64,000 nucleotides of DNA from assembly GCA_002914805.1 (NCBI GenBank), contig JXTB01000137.1:143001-207000 (forward strand), given 5' to 3'. Positions 1 to 10,430 of this stretch are shown here, piece by piece. Position numbers and translations under genes: made by a program. Numbering within the stretch: the first letter of the stretch is position 1; each line of letters starts with the position of its first letter. The notes beneath the pieces are model-generated. The model was not told the origin of the DNA and did no database searches. It was given only the letters and a program-made list of their open reading frames with translations. The DNA comes from Parasponia andersonii. Its lineage: Eukaryota; Streptophyta; Magnoliopsida; Rosales; Cannabaceae.

Positions 1-1263
1 GAGGTATTTCTTATTCGATAGAGGATTGCTCACTCTAGAACTTGAAAAAAATTATGTAAGTAACTTACAAATTATTTGATTGAATGATGTTTACTAATTT
101 TATACTTACTAACTCTTTTTTTTTAAAAAAATTTTTATAGCATAAGATATTTGTGATTCGCAACATTCAGATGCAATCTCAAGCATATTTATGTCTAAAG
201 TTAAAGTTCTTTAACAATAGGAAAACAGTCTACACTATCTTTTATTGATGAGATAGTGATTGCTAACAAGGTGCATCTTATTTGGAGAGATTTCACGAAA
301 GAAGTCGGTCGAAAGTTCAAAGGTGTTTGATCTATTATAGCATTTCTTCCACGGCAGTATGCTAACTCCAATAAGGAGGTGTGGCAATTTTTGAATCAGA
401 CGAAAATTATCCGACCATGAGCCACCAATGCGAAGTAGGTCTCAATGGCATAACATGATAATAAGATGCGTTATTATGCATAACAAATCCATTACATGGA
501 AAATGCATTATCGAGATTGGTTCATGGATTCTAGATAAACAACTTACCATCTAGTGCTTCCGATCGAATGTTCCTTCCATGCCCCCACTGCTTATATTGC
601 CTCAAGATTTCGAGCTCAATCGCCTCCTCCTCTAGACTTCCAAGAATGAAAATGATGAAAATGAGGATGAGATAGACATAGGAAGTTAGAGAGTAGTTTA
701 GTTTATTTTTATTTCTATGTTTTGACAATTTTAGAACATATTGAATTTATTTTTATTTTGAATATTTATTTCAATGAAAATTTATTTATAATTTCTAATT
801 TATATGCTTCAATTTATTTTCAATTTTATATATTTTAATTTTAATAATTTAATTTTTTTTGCAATTTTAAATATATATTTTTTAAATCTACAGCTTTATA
901 GTGATAACAAAAATCTTCATTATAGTTGATATAATTTCTAATTAAAAAATTAAATGCTATAGGAATGGCAAAAGTTTTCACTTCAAGTATTATTTAAATT
1001 AATTTTTTTCAAATTTAAATACCTATAACAACAATATAAGATTGACGAAAGACAACTTTGTCATTCTATCCCAGTCTTCAATGATGACAAATATCGTCAT
1101 AATAGGGATCTATGTTAATGGAATCAAGTGTTATCACTATAGGGTTCCTATTGCGACAGACATATAGCGATGACACTATTACAACATTAAAATCGTTGGT
1201 ATAGACCTTGGTGATAACTTTTAAGTCTATAGTAACGACTCATAACTCCTATTTCCTACAGTG
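1..1263. mobile_element. 3' portion of a CACTA (En/Spm-like) DNA transposon
   Basis: The segment ends at 1253-1263 with tttcctacagtg, whose reverse complement begins CACTGTAGGAAA, a CACTA-type terminal inverted repeat. The preceding ~250 bases carry short direct and inverted motifs such as gatgacaaatatcgtcat and tagcgatgacac, like the subterminal repeats of plant CACTA elements. Positions 140-700 look like decayed coding sequence (for example a stretch reading ANKVHLIWRDFTKEVGRKF), but I cannot assign it to a specific transposase domain. The 5' end lies outside the window. The family call rests on the terminus and subterminal structure only; the coding part may belong to something else. Confidence 0.55.
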
Positions 1264-1536
1264 CAATACCTATCTTGAAATTAAAAGAAATATATAGAAA
1301 TAATATAGGGTAGAAATCTAGTTACTTGGCTTATAATTGTTGATAGTTTAATTGTCTAGCATAGGATTTAGGTTTGAAGGCTTGATAAAACTCACTTAGA
1401 TTTAAAAATATGAGATAAGTTATATTTAGTTAGGTTACAAGGTTATTTGAATTTAGCTTTTGTTACACTCTTATCCTAATATATCTTGACTATAGTGTTT
1501 GCGAATGATAATTAATGTCTCAGGTAGTATTTAGAA
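1264..1536. other. AT-rich spacer, nothing recognised
   Basis: Unique-looking AT-rich sequence between the CACTA terminus and the tandem repeat. No open frame of note and no RNA gene is visible. Confidence 0.5.
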
Positions 1537-1845
1537 TTCTTAGCCCTATATCCAAATACTAAATGAATATTCTCTTACTATTCTACCCTAGTTGGTAAGA
1601 TGTTAATAAGCTTCTTAGCCTTATATCTAAGCACCAAATAAGTATTTTTATACCGGTCCACCTTTTTTTGGTTATGAAGTTATTGAGGCTTCTTAGCTTT
1701 ATATCCAAACATCAAACAAATATTCTTAGACAGAATCACTCTAATTTGGTTATGAAATTAATGAGTTTCTTAGTCTCATATCCAAACACCTAATATATAT
1801 TCTTGTACTAGTATATCCTTAATTAATTGTGAAGTTAATGGTCCT
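1537..1845. repeat. Tandem repeat, about 4 x 77 bp
   Basis: The motif ttcttag(c/t)...tatatc(c/t)aa recurs at 1537, 1612, 1690 and 1767, a period of 75-78 bp. Each unit continues with a similar order of blocks (caaacac/catcaaa, attctta, tggttatgaagttaatgag). The copies have diverged, so the array is old. It is not obviously part of a known element and does not code for protein. Confidence 0.7.
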
Positions 1846-3193
1846 TTCATTGTAAAGCATTTTTAATGAAAACAAGCGTTTCAATTTAATAGAGGTTTTT
1901 TTTTAATAGATTATTATTATTATTATTATTATTTACTCAAAGAAGAGAAAGATTAGTACCGATAACCATCTATATTAGGAGGGGTATAGTTACAAATAAA
2001 CTAAAGGAGTATAGTTACAAATAAACTATGTGTAAAACCAAAATTAAGACTTGTTTTTAAAATATAATAGGAGTAAATTTGCAAAAAGTTAAATACAAGA
2101 AAAAAATATGAATGTTTAAAATTGTTGATAAGAAGTTATATCAAATAAATGGAAATTTGGTAATTCTATATAAAAAAGAAAAGAAAGTAGTAAGCTTAAG
2201 AATTGGTATTTCAAAAATATGGAATAATAGTTGTGATAGGGGATCTTAGCAGAATGGCCAAATTTTGGCCCCTCTTATGTCCTTTTTTCCAATAATGTAA
2301 AAAAAATTTCGGTATATCTATAGATATATCAAGTATGAAATATGATTTACCGATTATAAAAACTTATATACTTAATATGTAAATTGTATCTAATATGTGA
2401 GTTAGTATACTCGCTATAAAAACTGATATATTCAGTCATTTAGCTATGAAAATGATAGTTTAAAAAAGACATTTATTAAATGGTGTAGAAAAAAGGACAA
2501 CCACTCTAATTAGTCTAAATTCTCTGATACAAAGGTACTTGAATTATTTATAGTACTAGATATCCTACTTTATTTATTAATTTTTTAATACTACCTGACG
2601 AAATAGATGAATTGTTATTATTTAATTAATGAATTAAAATTTATTACAAATAAATTAAATGACATAGATAAGAGATTTATACAAAATAGTGAGGAAGAAA
2701 GTGTGCCAGCACTCATTCCACATAATTTTAGTTCAAAGCCCTCCTCACAAATTTAAGAAGAAAAAAAAAAACATAATCCAAAGACCATTTTGTAATGTTC
2801 CTTAAATACCAAGGGCCTGTATCCTTATTTTCAAGTCATGTATATTCATTCACCCTAAAGTCTCAAACAGACAAGGTAAGTAACTGACATCCATGACTAA
2901 GACCAGATTTTCTTTCTTTTTCCTTTCTTCTTCTGTTTTTTTTTCAATCAAAAACATTTTTCAAATTTGAGATATAGAGAGAGCGAGAGATTCTTCAACA
3001 TAGAAAGGCCAGCAAGTAGAGCAAATCCCATTGGTAGCATGGCTGCGCCTCAATGCCAAGTGTAGGGCACTTAAATTAACCCCTGGTTAAAAAATTAACC
3101 CAACTCTTAACTCAACTTTAACCCAAGGGGTTAAGACTTTCCCAAGAGACCCTTATAATAACCCCTCTTTTGTTTTCTGTTCCCACACGTACA
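1846..3193. other. WRI1 upstream intergenic region
   Basis: AT-rich DNA with a short (ATT)n tract near 1911-1933. No gene is seen. The last ~200 bases before the CT tract become pyrimidine-rich and contain two short TTAACC-type repeats (3075-3135). This is the likely distal promoter of the WRI1-like gene downstream; no specific transcription-factor site is decisive. Confidence 0.4.
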
Positions 3194-3213
3194 CTCTCTC
3201 TCTCTCTCTCTCT
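3194..3213 (+). repeat. (CT)n microsatellite in the WRI1 5' region
   Basis: A perfect CT dinucleotide run about 330 bp upstream of the start codon. Pyrimidine-rich tracts of this kind are common in plant core promoters and 5' UTRs. Whether it lies in the transcript cannot be told from the sequence alone. Confidence 0.8.
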
Positions 3214-3485
3214 TAGAGAGACTTGGATTTTAGCTATTTGAGCACCTTTTTTCTTCTCCATGATTTGATCGCACTCTCTCTGTTTTGGTAAACCACTTAG
3301 GTTACCAGCATTCCTCTACTGTTCTCTACTATTAGTCTGTCATTGTAGAATCTACCACCAAAAATTGAAACATAAAAGAAAATAAAATAAAGTAAAATTA
3401 AGAGAGAGTAGTGAAAGATACACCTACCCAAATCACTAATATGTCTTTCCTCACCTAGTGCATTTTTATTTCGTCTTTTTTTGCT

Positions 3486-3502
3486 TATATATATATATAT
3501 AT
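3486..3502 (+). promoter_or_regulatory. TATA-rich tract just upstream of the WRI1 start codon
   Basis: An alternating TA run 43-59 bp before the ATG at 3545, followed by a purine-rich leader (gagagaaagagaaaaag). As a TATA box it would leave an unusually short leader, so it may simply be an AT microsatellite in the 5' UTR. A weaker alternative TATA-like site lies near 3150. Confidence 0.25.
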
Positions 3503-3544
3503 TTTCTCGGAAAGTGAGAGAGAAAGAGAAAAAGACACCCCCAG

Positions 3545-6500
3545 ATGAAGAGGTCTCCTTCTTCCTCTTGTTCTTCGTCCTCTTCCTCCTCATGCGCCGA
3601 GCCTCATGAAATTCCCCAGGTCGAATCCGAGAAACCCAAAGGAAAACGTGCAAGGAAGGAGAATGGTGGCCGAGAAAATGGCAAAAGCGGCCAGAACTCT
3701 GCCTCCGGAAGAAGAAGCTCCATTTACAGGGGAGTCACCAGGTAATTAAACTTTGACTTATTTTCCCTCTCATTTTCTCGCACTTTCTCTCGCTTTCTCG
3801 GTCGATTTCCCTAATGGGTTTTCGTTTGCATGCGTGAAATTGTCGGTTGATCGTTGAATTTGGAATGCAGACATAGATGGACTGGGAGGTTCGAAGCTCA
3901 TTTGTGGGATAAGAGTTCATGGAACAATGTTCAGAACAAGAAAGGACGACAAGGTAAAATTATATAAAAATAAATAAAATTAATCAATTAATTAATAAAA
4001 TATTTTAACTTTGAATCACTTTTTGATTTTTTTTTTTCAAAAAAAATTTATATATGTGTGATTAATTTTAAAATGCGTGATTATAGAGAATCAAGGAGAT
4101 CTATTAGCGTGATACTGTTTGTTTGTTTGTTTAGTTTAATCTTTTTTGGGGGTTTTCAAATTTTGATTCATTTTTTATTTTTAATTATTATTAATTATGT
4201 TTTCTGACTGTGTTTTTATTCCTGATAATCTCTGTCATTTGCAACGTTCATGTGCCACTCCCCTTGTCGCCGCTTAATTTAGTTTATTTGGGTAAGTCTT
4301 TTATTCTATTTATGCTTTTAATTTTTGCTATTTTTTTTTTAAATTTTATACTCTTAAATCTTAAATCTTAAATCTTAAATCTTAAATCTTAAATCTTAAT
4401 AATATATATATATATATTTTTTTTCGTTTTCCAATTAGAGAAAATATGTATACTTATGTAATAAAAATAAAGAGTCTCCCTCATTATATTGGTCATGGCC
4501 ATTGGGTTTGTTTTCCAAATGCTATTTTCTACTAAAGAACTTCAATTAGAATATATTACCAAATAGAGATGAATTTTGTTAGAGTCAAACGCGTCACACC
4601 ACACTCGACTAACCGTAGCACCTCTCAAACTTGCCACGCCACGGGTAGCAAAATTTCCCTTAATTTAAAGCAATATTATTACTCTTTAGAATGCGTAGCA
4701 AAGTCATGTATGAAAAGTGACTATTTTTTTAATTTTTTATTAAGAAATTTATACATAAACGGGTTTAACTAGAAAACGAAAACATCCCTTCTCGCACTCA
4801 CTCACACTCACTTTTAATAATCCTAAACCAATTGAGCTCAATTGGCCAAAAGTGACTCTATTGTAAATCTCCTAAGAGAAGCTTTTATGCTCTACAAAAA
4901 TATGTGTAAATACCAAACTTAGCTTAATTACTTGTTTAATAACCACAACAATTTGGACCCAGGTGTGAACTGAGAAGAGGGAAAGACAATTGTCAATCTA
5001 ATTGGAAAATTCATACCCATTTATATAAAGAGTAATTAAAAATGATTTAACTTTTGTTGGGTTATTATTTTTCTCATTTTATTTGCTTTATCTGATATAG
5101 GGGCATATGATAGTGAGGAGGCAGCTGCTCGCACGTATGATCTTGCTGCCCTAAAGTATTGGGGTCCCACTACAACTTTGAATTTTCCGGTATTATATCT
5201 TAATTATTCTTCTTAAATTTGTACGTCGAATTATATTGTTCTTCTATAAAGTTTTTATTTATTTATTTTTGCTGCACTTAAGTATTGGGGTCTACTACTA
5301 CGACTTTGAAAATTAAATATCAAATTACTGATGCAGATAGATTCATATACAAAAGAAAGAGAAGAAATGGAAAAGGCTACTAAGGAAGAATATTTGGCCT
5401 CTTTGCGGCGCCAGAGTAGTGGCTTTTCTAGAGGAGTTTCGAAATATCGAGGGGTGGCTAGGTAGTAATAGACACATGCCTATAATGTATTTAGTCCAAG
5501 TTTTATTACGTTCACTTTATTGTGCGTTATTAATTTTTTTTTGTTTTAAATTTACGTAAAGGAGAATCAGTTTTTTTTCCATGTACACTTGTATTTTTGG
5601 ATTTAATTGGAAGTGATGTCACACTTCTTTTATCAGTAAATACATGAATCAATACTTTAAAAATTGTTACATTAGTAAATATCGCTGGTTAACTTTAAAA
5701 TTAATACTCGAAATATGCATATTTTGCATTCGAAATGCAATTAGTAAAATTTAATATGATTTATAGTTCTTGTGATTAATTTATTGTACGAGTATTTAGT
5801 TGTTGTTTTTTTTTTTTCAGGCATCACCATAATGGAAGATGGGAAGCTCGAATTGGACGAGTTTTCGGGAACAAGTATCTGTACTTGGGAACTTATAGTA
5901 AGTACTTTTTTACTCGCCATTTATTTATTTATTTTTTATTGGAGTATATGATGATTTGTAGTATTAATTTATTAGACAGTTCAAAACTGATCCTTCATAT
6001 GGTTTGCCGTTGATTTTAATAATCAAAATTTTCCTGCATGCATTTTTTGCTTCCTTTTTTATTTTTTATTTTTTTTTGCTTAAATTTTGCATTGACTTCA
6101 TGATTTATAAGACATGGAGAATAATTATTTCCTCAATAAATTAAAGATAATAAACAACGAATGCGATATTTTCAAAAAAATAAATAAATAAATAAACAAC
6201 GAATACGAAAATTAATATTGTGTATAATCATTTACACGTGCATTGTTTCTTTCATTTTTTTTCCACGAAAATTTGATGATGCGTGTGAATTCAATTACAC
6301 GTGTATTGTTTCTTTTATTTCTTCCTCACAAGAAAACAACACTTGTGTTGGTTTTTTGGTATTTTCGTGTTGAAGCCCGAAATGCCAAGTGCCAACTTTG
6401 AGCTTAGAACCAGATGTCAAGTTTTTAGGTATTACGAGTTTAGTCAATGAAGGAACGTGGCAGCAACATTTCCGTACACTCCAAAAACACAATTTAGTAT

Positions 6501-9500
6501 TATTTATTTGTGAAACAATTTAATATTAATTATTTTTCAGTTGATATTTTTATATGCAAATAAAATATTGTCCTACTTTTTACGATATTACTTAATTAGT
6601 ATAAACAGATCTTAGATTCATTGTTCTCTCTAGTCTTTACGAAAGATATATTTATTTAAAATTGTTTTTCTTAATTGAAACTATGATAAAAAAGAAATGT
6701 TCTTTATCAAATATTTTTGAAAGTCAAAATTCATTGCATGGAAATACTTTCATTTTTATTTAATTTTGTGGTAAGATGTTTTTATTTTTGGGTATATTTT
6801 TTCTTTATATACTGTATAAGCTTTTGTGTTTGTTTGTGTTTTTTTGTCTTTATTACTGAAAACATAATTATTTGAGCTTATCTTGGTTTATTGGGTGAAA
6901 TCATTATGGTCTCTCAGAGCCTTATCTTAATTAATTAAAAATTAAAAAGGGAGATGAAATTAGATCGATGCACTTAGCTCTTAGTCAGCACAATTATATA
7001 CTTGGTTAGATCCTAAACGTAGCCTCGGCTTGAATTCTCTACGTGCGACATTTCCATAAGAGACGGTAACCGGCCAACCATTAGTTTGACCGGATCTGAT
7101 TTGACCTTAATTAGGGAAATGAATATAAGAGTGAGTAAGAATCTTGGGATTTGACAGCAGTACGGCACGTGACTTTACCAAGTTCCTGTCATTCTTTAAA
7201 AAAAAAAAAAATCATAAAAACAAGAAGAATCAGATTTTTTGGCAGAGCTCACTGAACGTAAACCTTTACCTTTCTAAAAGTGACAGGCACGGGGACTCAC
7301 GTGTTTCCTTCTCCCTTTGTTCTCTCTGTTGGTCTCTGAGCTAGCCGGGTCACCCATAGTTAACAATAGTCCCTTGTTTACACCCCTTAAGAGTTGAGAT
7401 GAGATTCTTACGTGGGACCACTAATGCCACTACCTTAGGACAAGTTACTGGAGTTTATATATATATATATGTATATATATATTTTTTAAAAAAGGAAGGG
7501 TCACTAGTGTTCCTAGGGCCAGACCCTGGCCATACATCCAAATCATGAAATGTTTACTAATTTAGGCATAAGTTTATTAAACAGGAGAACTAGTATGTGT
7601 TTCTAAATATTAGATCATTTAAAAATATAACGAAGTTTAGGAGAATCGTAGATCATGGAAATTCGATACAATCTTCAGTTCAATTAGAATCATCTATTAA
7701 CGAAGGTCTCAAGGTGGAATATGCGCGAGTCCCACACTAATGTATGTTGCATTGAAGATATTCTAATGATCTTATACAAGCATGAGAGACTTGTGTATGA
7801 TTGCATGTCATTGTGTGATTAGATGGAGATGTTGGTCCTTTTATTAGACTCATTTGATTATACCCAAATTTGTTATGACTCTGGTTATATGTCTGGAAAA
7901 AATTCTTTTTCGGATATATTCAAAATGTTTTCAACTAGTTTTATTTGTCTGAATTGAAGGAAAAAAAAAATATAAAATTCTATGTGCGTATTATCCATTG
8001 CATTTTTAAATTATCTAAATAACGTTTAAAATTCTTGTTTTGATGGTATTATATTTGTTGTTAATAAACCGAGAAAATGGTCAATAAAAAAGCCAGAGTT
8101 TTATGCACGTCTTGATAAGTTTTGTTTTTGAATTGTTTGTCCTACATGGTAACGTTACTTCAGGAAACATGGATCCACTGTTTCAGCCTTCGTGTTGTTC
8201 TTTCTTCTAGTATTTTTACTACAAAACCAACCTGTTTAATTAGCTCTGATTTCCCCTAAACCAAGAATGTATTAGTTTTTTTTAATATATATTATTACTT
8301 TTTTTTTTCTTTTCATCATTTTCTGTGAATAACTGCTATCAATATCTTAAAACATTCACTCTGTTTCTTATCTTTGATCAGCAGCAAGAAATGATTTTTT
8401 TTGTTAAAAAAATCTAGATTCAAAAGAAAAAAAAAACTTTTAAGGATAGGAGGGATGCAAAGTACAAGTGATCTTTCTTTTTGTACCATTGAAATTTTCT
8501 TATAACGTGTAACTGTTATGAACACGTGACCTCTATACCATCCGTACTAATTAACTCACTGCTTTCTTAGTACTTGCCTTTTTTGTGCTACCACAACTAG
8601 ACCATGCATCACTGTCTTTCCTTTCTTTTAAGGCTATGTTTGCTGAAAAGGAAAATAGAGAGAAAAAAAAAATTGATAGAAAAGTAGAAAAAAATAAATA
8701 TTTGAATTGTTCGATAAAAAGAAAAAAAAAAGAAAAGAGAAAAGTGGAAAAAAAAAAAGAAGTGAAACAGACGGTGAGATTATTCAAATATTTTCTTCTT
8801 AAAAATTAAAAAAAAAAAAGAAAAAAAAGTTTTTTAGTTATATTTTAAATTGAACTTACCAAATTAATCATATATATTATTTTTAAAACTTTAATAAAAA
8901 TAACAAAATAATCATTTTAAAATATATTAATTTTATTTCATTCTTATATACTAAATAATAATAAAATAAAGACACTTTCTTTATTATTTTTTATATTATT
9001 TTTTATACCACATAATTAGATACGAATTTCAAATTAAAAGCATCGGCCAAAATTAATTAATTTTATTATTGACCGAAAAAAATGGTGTGGCTTGGTTTGC
9101 TACTTGCAGAGACGCAAGAAGAAGCTGCAGCCGCATATGACATGGCAGCCATAGAATACAGAGGAGCAAACGCTGTGACCAACTTCGATATCAGCAACTA
9201 CATCGGCCGGATCAAGGACAAGAACGGTCAATCCATCCTCATCCCAACCGCCGAAACCGAACCCGAATCACCGCCACCACCATCGCCACCGCCGCCGGAG
9301 AAAGAGGAATCGGCGGTCTCTTCCGGCGAGAACCTCGAGTGTCATCAGCTTCTTCCTTGCTTGGACTCTTCAACAATGGCGGCCGTCATGATCGACTCTC
9401 CGGTTGACCACGAGCTCAGCCCATGGAGCTTCCTCGACACCGGATTTGTTCACCTTCCTTTGCCGGATCTTCCGATGGAGAAGCCAGGGGAGTTACTGGA

Positions 9501-9741
9501 CTTATTCGACAACACGGGATTCGAAGACAACATCGATCTGATATTCGGATCCGGATCGGGATCCGGGTCGGGCGATTCGAGCGAGGACGATTTCGCTGGC
9601 GTGTTTGATAAGCTGGATAACGGTAACGGCGGATCGGGTAACGTGAAGGAAGACGTTAACGGCGGGCGGGATCAGATGGGATCGTTTTCTTCTTCTTCGC
9701 CGTCATCGTCATTGACGGCGACCTCGGTTTCTTGTATGTAA
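3545..9741 (+). CDS. WRI1: WRINKLED1-like AP2/ERF transcription factor (7 coding exons, ~403 aa)
   Basis: Nuclear transcription factor of the double-AP2 class. In known plants WRI1 activates plastid glycolysis and fatty-acid synthesis genes through AW-box sites. Exons inferred from GT/AG sites and unbroken phase: 3545-3741, 3871-3953, 4283-4291, 5101-5189, 5337-5461, 5821-5897, 9110-9741 (stop TAA). The N-terminus is Ser-rich, followed by a basic KGKRARK-type stretch (residues ~32-38). AP2 domain 1 spans ~58-126 ([19 protein letters not shown], then [20 protein letters not shown]). A linker follows ([19 protein letters not shown]). AP2 domain 2 spans ~162-222 ([18 protein letters not shown] ... 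[19 protein letters not shown]). The acidic C-terminus holds a FEDNID motif that, from memory, matches Arabidopsis WRI1 (430 aa), then a Gly-Ser run. The N-terminal ATG keeps the MKR-Ser-rich start typical of WRI1. Intron 6 is 3.2 kb. WRI3 or WRI4 paralogues are less likely given the C-terminal motif. Confidence 0.95.
4283..4291 (+). other. WRI1: 9-nt mini-exon of WRI1 encoding Val-Tyr-Leu
   Basis: The nonamer tttatttgg is bounded by ...cttaatttag and gtaagtctt. Exon 2 ends CAA-G (3953) and exon 4 begins at 5101 with gggcatat, so the mini-exon gives Gln-Val-Tyr-Leu-Gly-Ala-Tyr across both junctions, exactly the AP2 domain 1 sequence of WRI1. A 9-bp VYL exon is an established feature of WRI1 genes, and it lies in the first DNA-binding domain. 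Both flanking introns are conventional GT-AG. It is too short for ordinary gene finders. Confidence 0.93.
4353..4399 (+). repeat. 7-bp tandem repeat in WRI1 intron 3
   Basis: About 6.7 perfect copies of cttaaat, followed by a short TA run. It lies inside the 809-bp intron after the mini-exon and has no evident function. It is not the plant telomere repeat. Confidence 0.85.
5268..5314 (+). pseudogene. Ghost copy of the 3' end of WRI1 exon 4 inside intron 4
   Basis: The stretch from about 5268 (ttgctgcacttaagtattgg) through ctactacgactttgaa closely repeats the end of exon 4 (about 5143-5185, ttgctgccctaaagtattgg ... acaactttgaa). It lies about 80 bp downstream of exon 4 and ~20 bp upstream of exon 5. 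It carries substitutions and a small length change relative to exon 4 and lacks the exon's 5' half, so it is probably not spliced in. It reads as a local tandem duplication of an exon end that has decayed. Confidence 0.75.
5898..9109 (+). other. WRI1: WRI1 intron 6 (3.2 kb)
   Basis: GT (gtaagtac) to AG (ctacttgcag) intron in the second AP2 domain, much the longest of the gene. It is AT-rich, with a TA microsatellite near 7458-7483 and a Tourist-like MITE relic near the 3' end. Short open frames in it (for example 7144-7344) show no homology I recognise. Confidence 0.8.
8632..9020. mobile_element. Degraded Tourist-like MITE in WRI1 intron 6
   Basis: Starts after TAA with ggctatgtttgctgaaaagg, matching the end of the MITE at 55129-55566 (ggctatgtttgatagagagg). 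Both copies also share an internal aaaataatcattttaaaata-type block, in opposite orientation relative to the start. The far end near 9020 is not clearly preserved. It ends roughly 90 bp before the exon 7 acceptor. Confidence 0.4.
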
Positions 9742-10430
9742 TTTTGGGTTTTGATTTGGTTTAGTGGTGATGGATAAGTAGGGATTTGGATGTTTTTCCT
9801 GGATATTTGGGAAAATGTTCAAAACTTTTTCAGGGGTTTTTTTTTTAGAAAAAAAGAAATTTCCAGAAATGAAAAAAAAAAGGTGGAAAACTTTCTTTGG
9901 GGGAAAATTGTTTTTCTTAATTAGTTTATTCATAGATAAAAGAGGGAAAAGAGAAAAGAAAAGAAAAGAAGAGAAAAATAGGACAAGTTGGTGAGAATCT
10001 AGATGTAGATGTAAGGTAGTTTAATATTTTCTTATTTGAATTCCAATAATATAATAGTTTTAGTGAATTAGCTTTTGTTAGAAAGGAGCTTAAGTTAATT
10101 AAATTTAAACTCATTAGCCACCTGCAACGCTGACATGCATCTTTGTTTCGTCTGTATCTATACATAATAGCTAATAGCTCACCCTGAACGAGGACTCTTA
10201 ACTAGGTCCCCCCGATGGACTACCTGGATTAATATCACATAACCTCAAGTATTTTTCAAAATGTATATAATCAACTCAACATGTGTAAGTTTTTAGAGAA
10301 TTAAACCAAGAGGCATTATCAATTTTGACTTTCTACTTTCTTTTACTACATATAGTTAAAAAAATGGGATAACTTATAAATTATTTACAAAATTATGGTT
10401 TTTATTGTTATATTATTTAATAAAAATTTT
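9742..10430. other. WRI1 3' UTR and downstream spacer
   Basis: Follows the TAA stop. Contains A-rich and G-rich runs and an (agaaa)n-like tract near 9950-9975. No clear AATAAA is dominant and no further gene is visible. Confidence 0.4.

Noticed and set aside
3297-3653. 118-aa minus-strand frame overlapping the WRI1 start
   Set aside because: Antisense shadow of WRI1 exon 1 and its leader; no recognised homology.
4569-4772. 67-aa plus-strand frame in WRI1 intron 3
   Set aside because: Inside an intron with clear flanking splice sites; no homology or codon signal.
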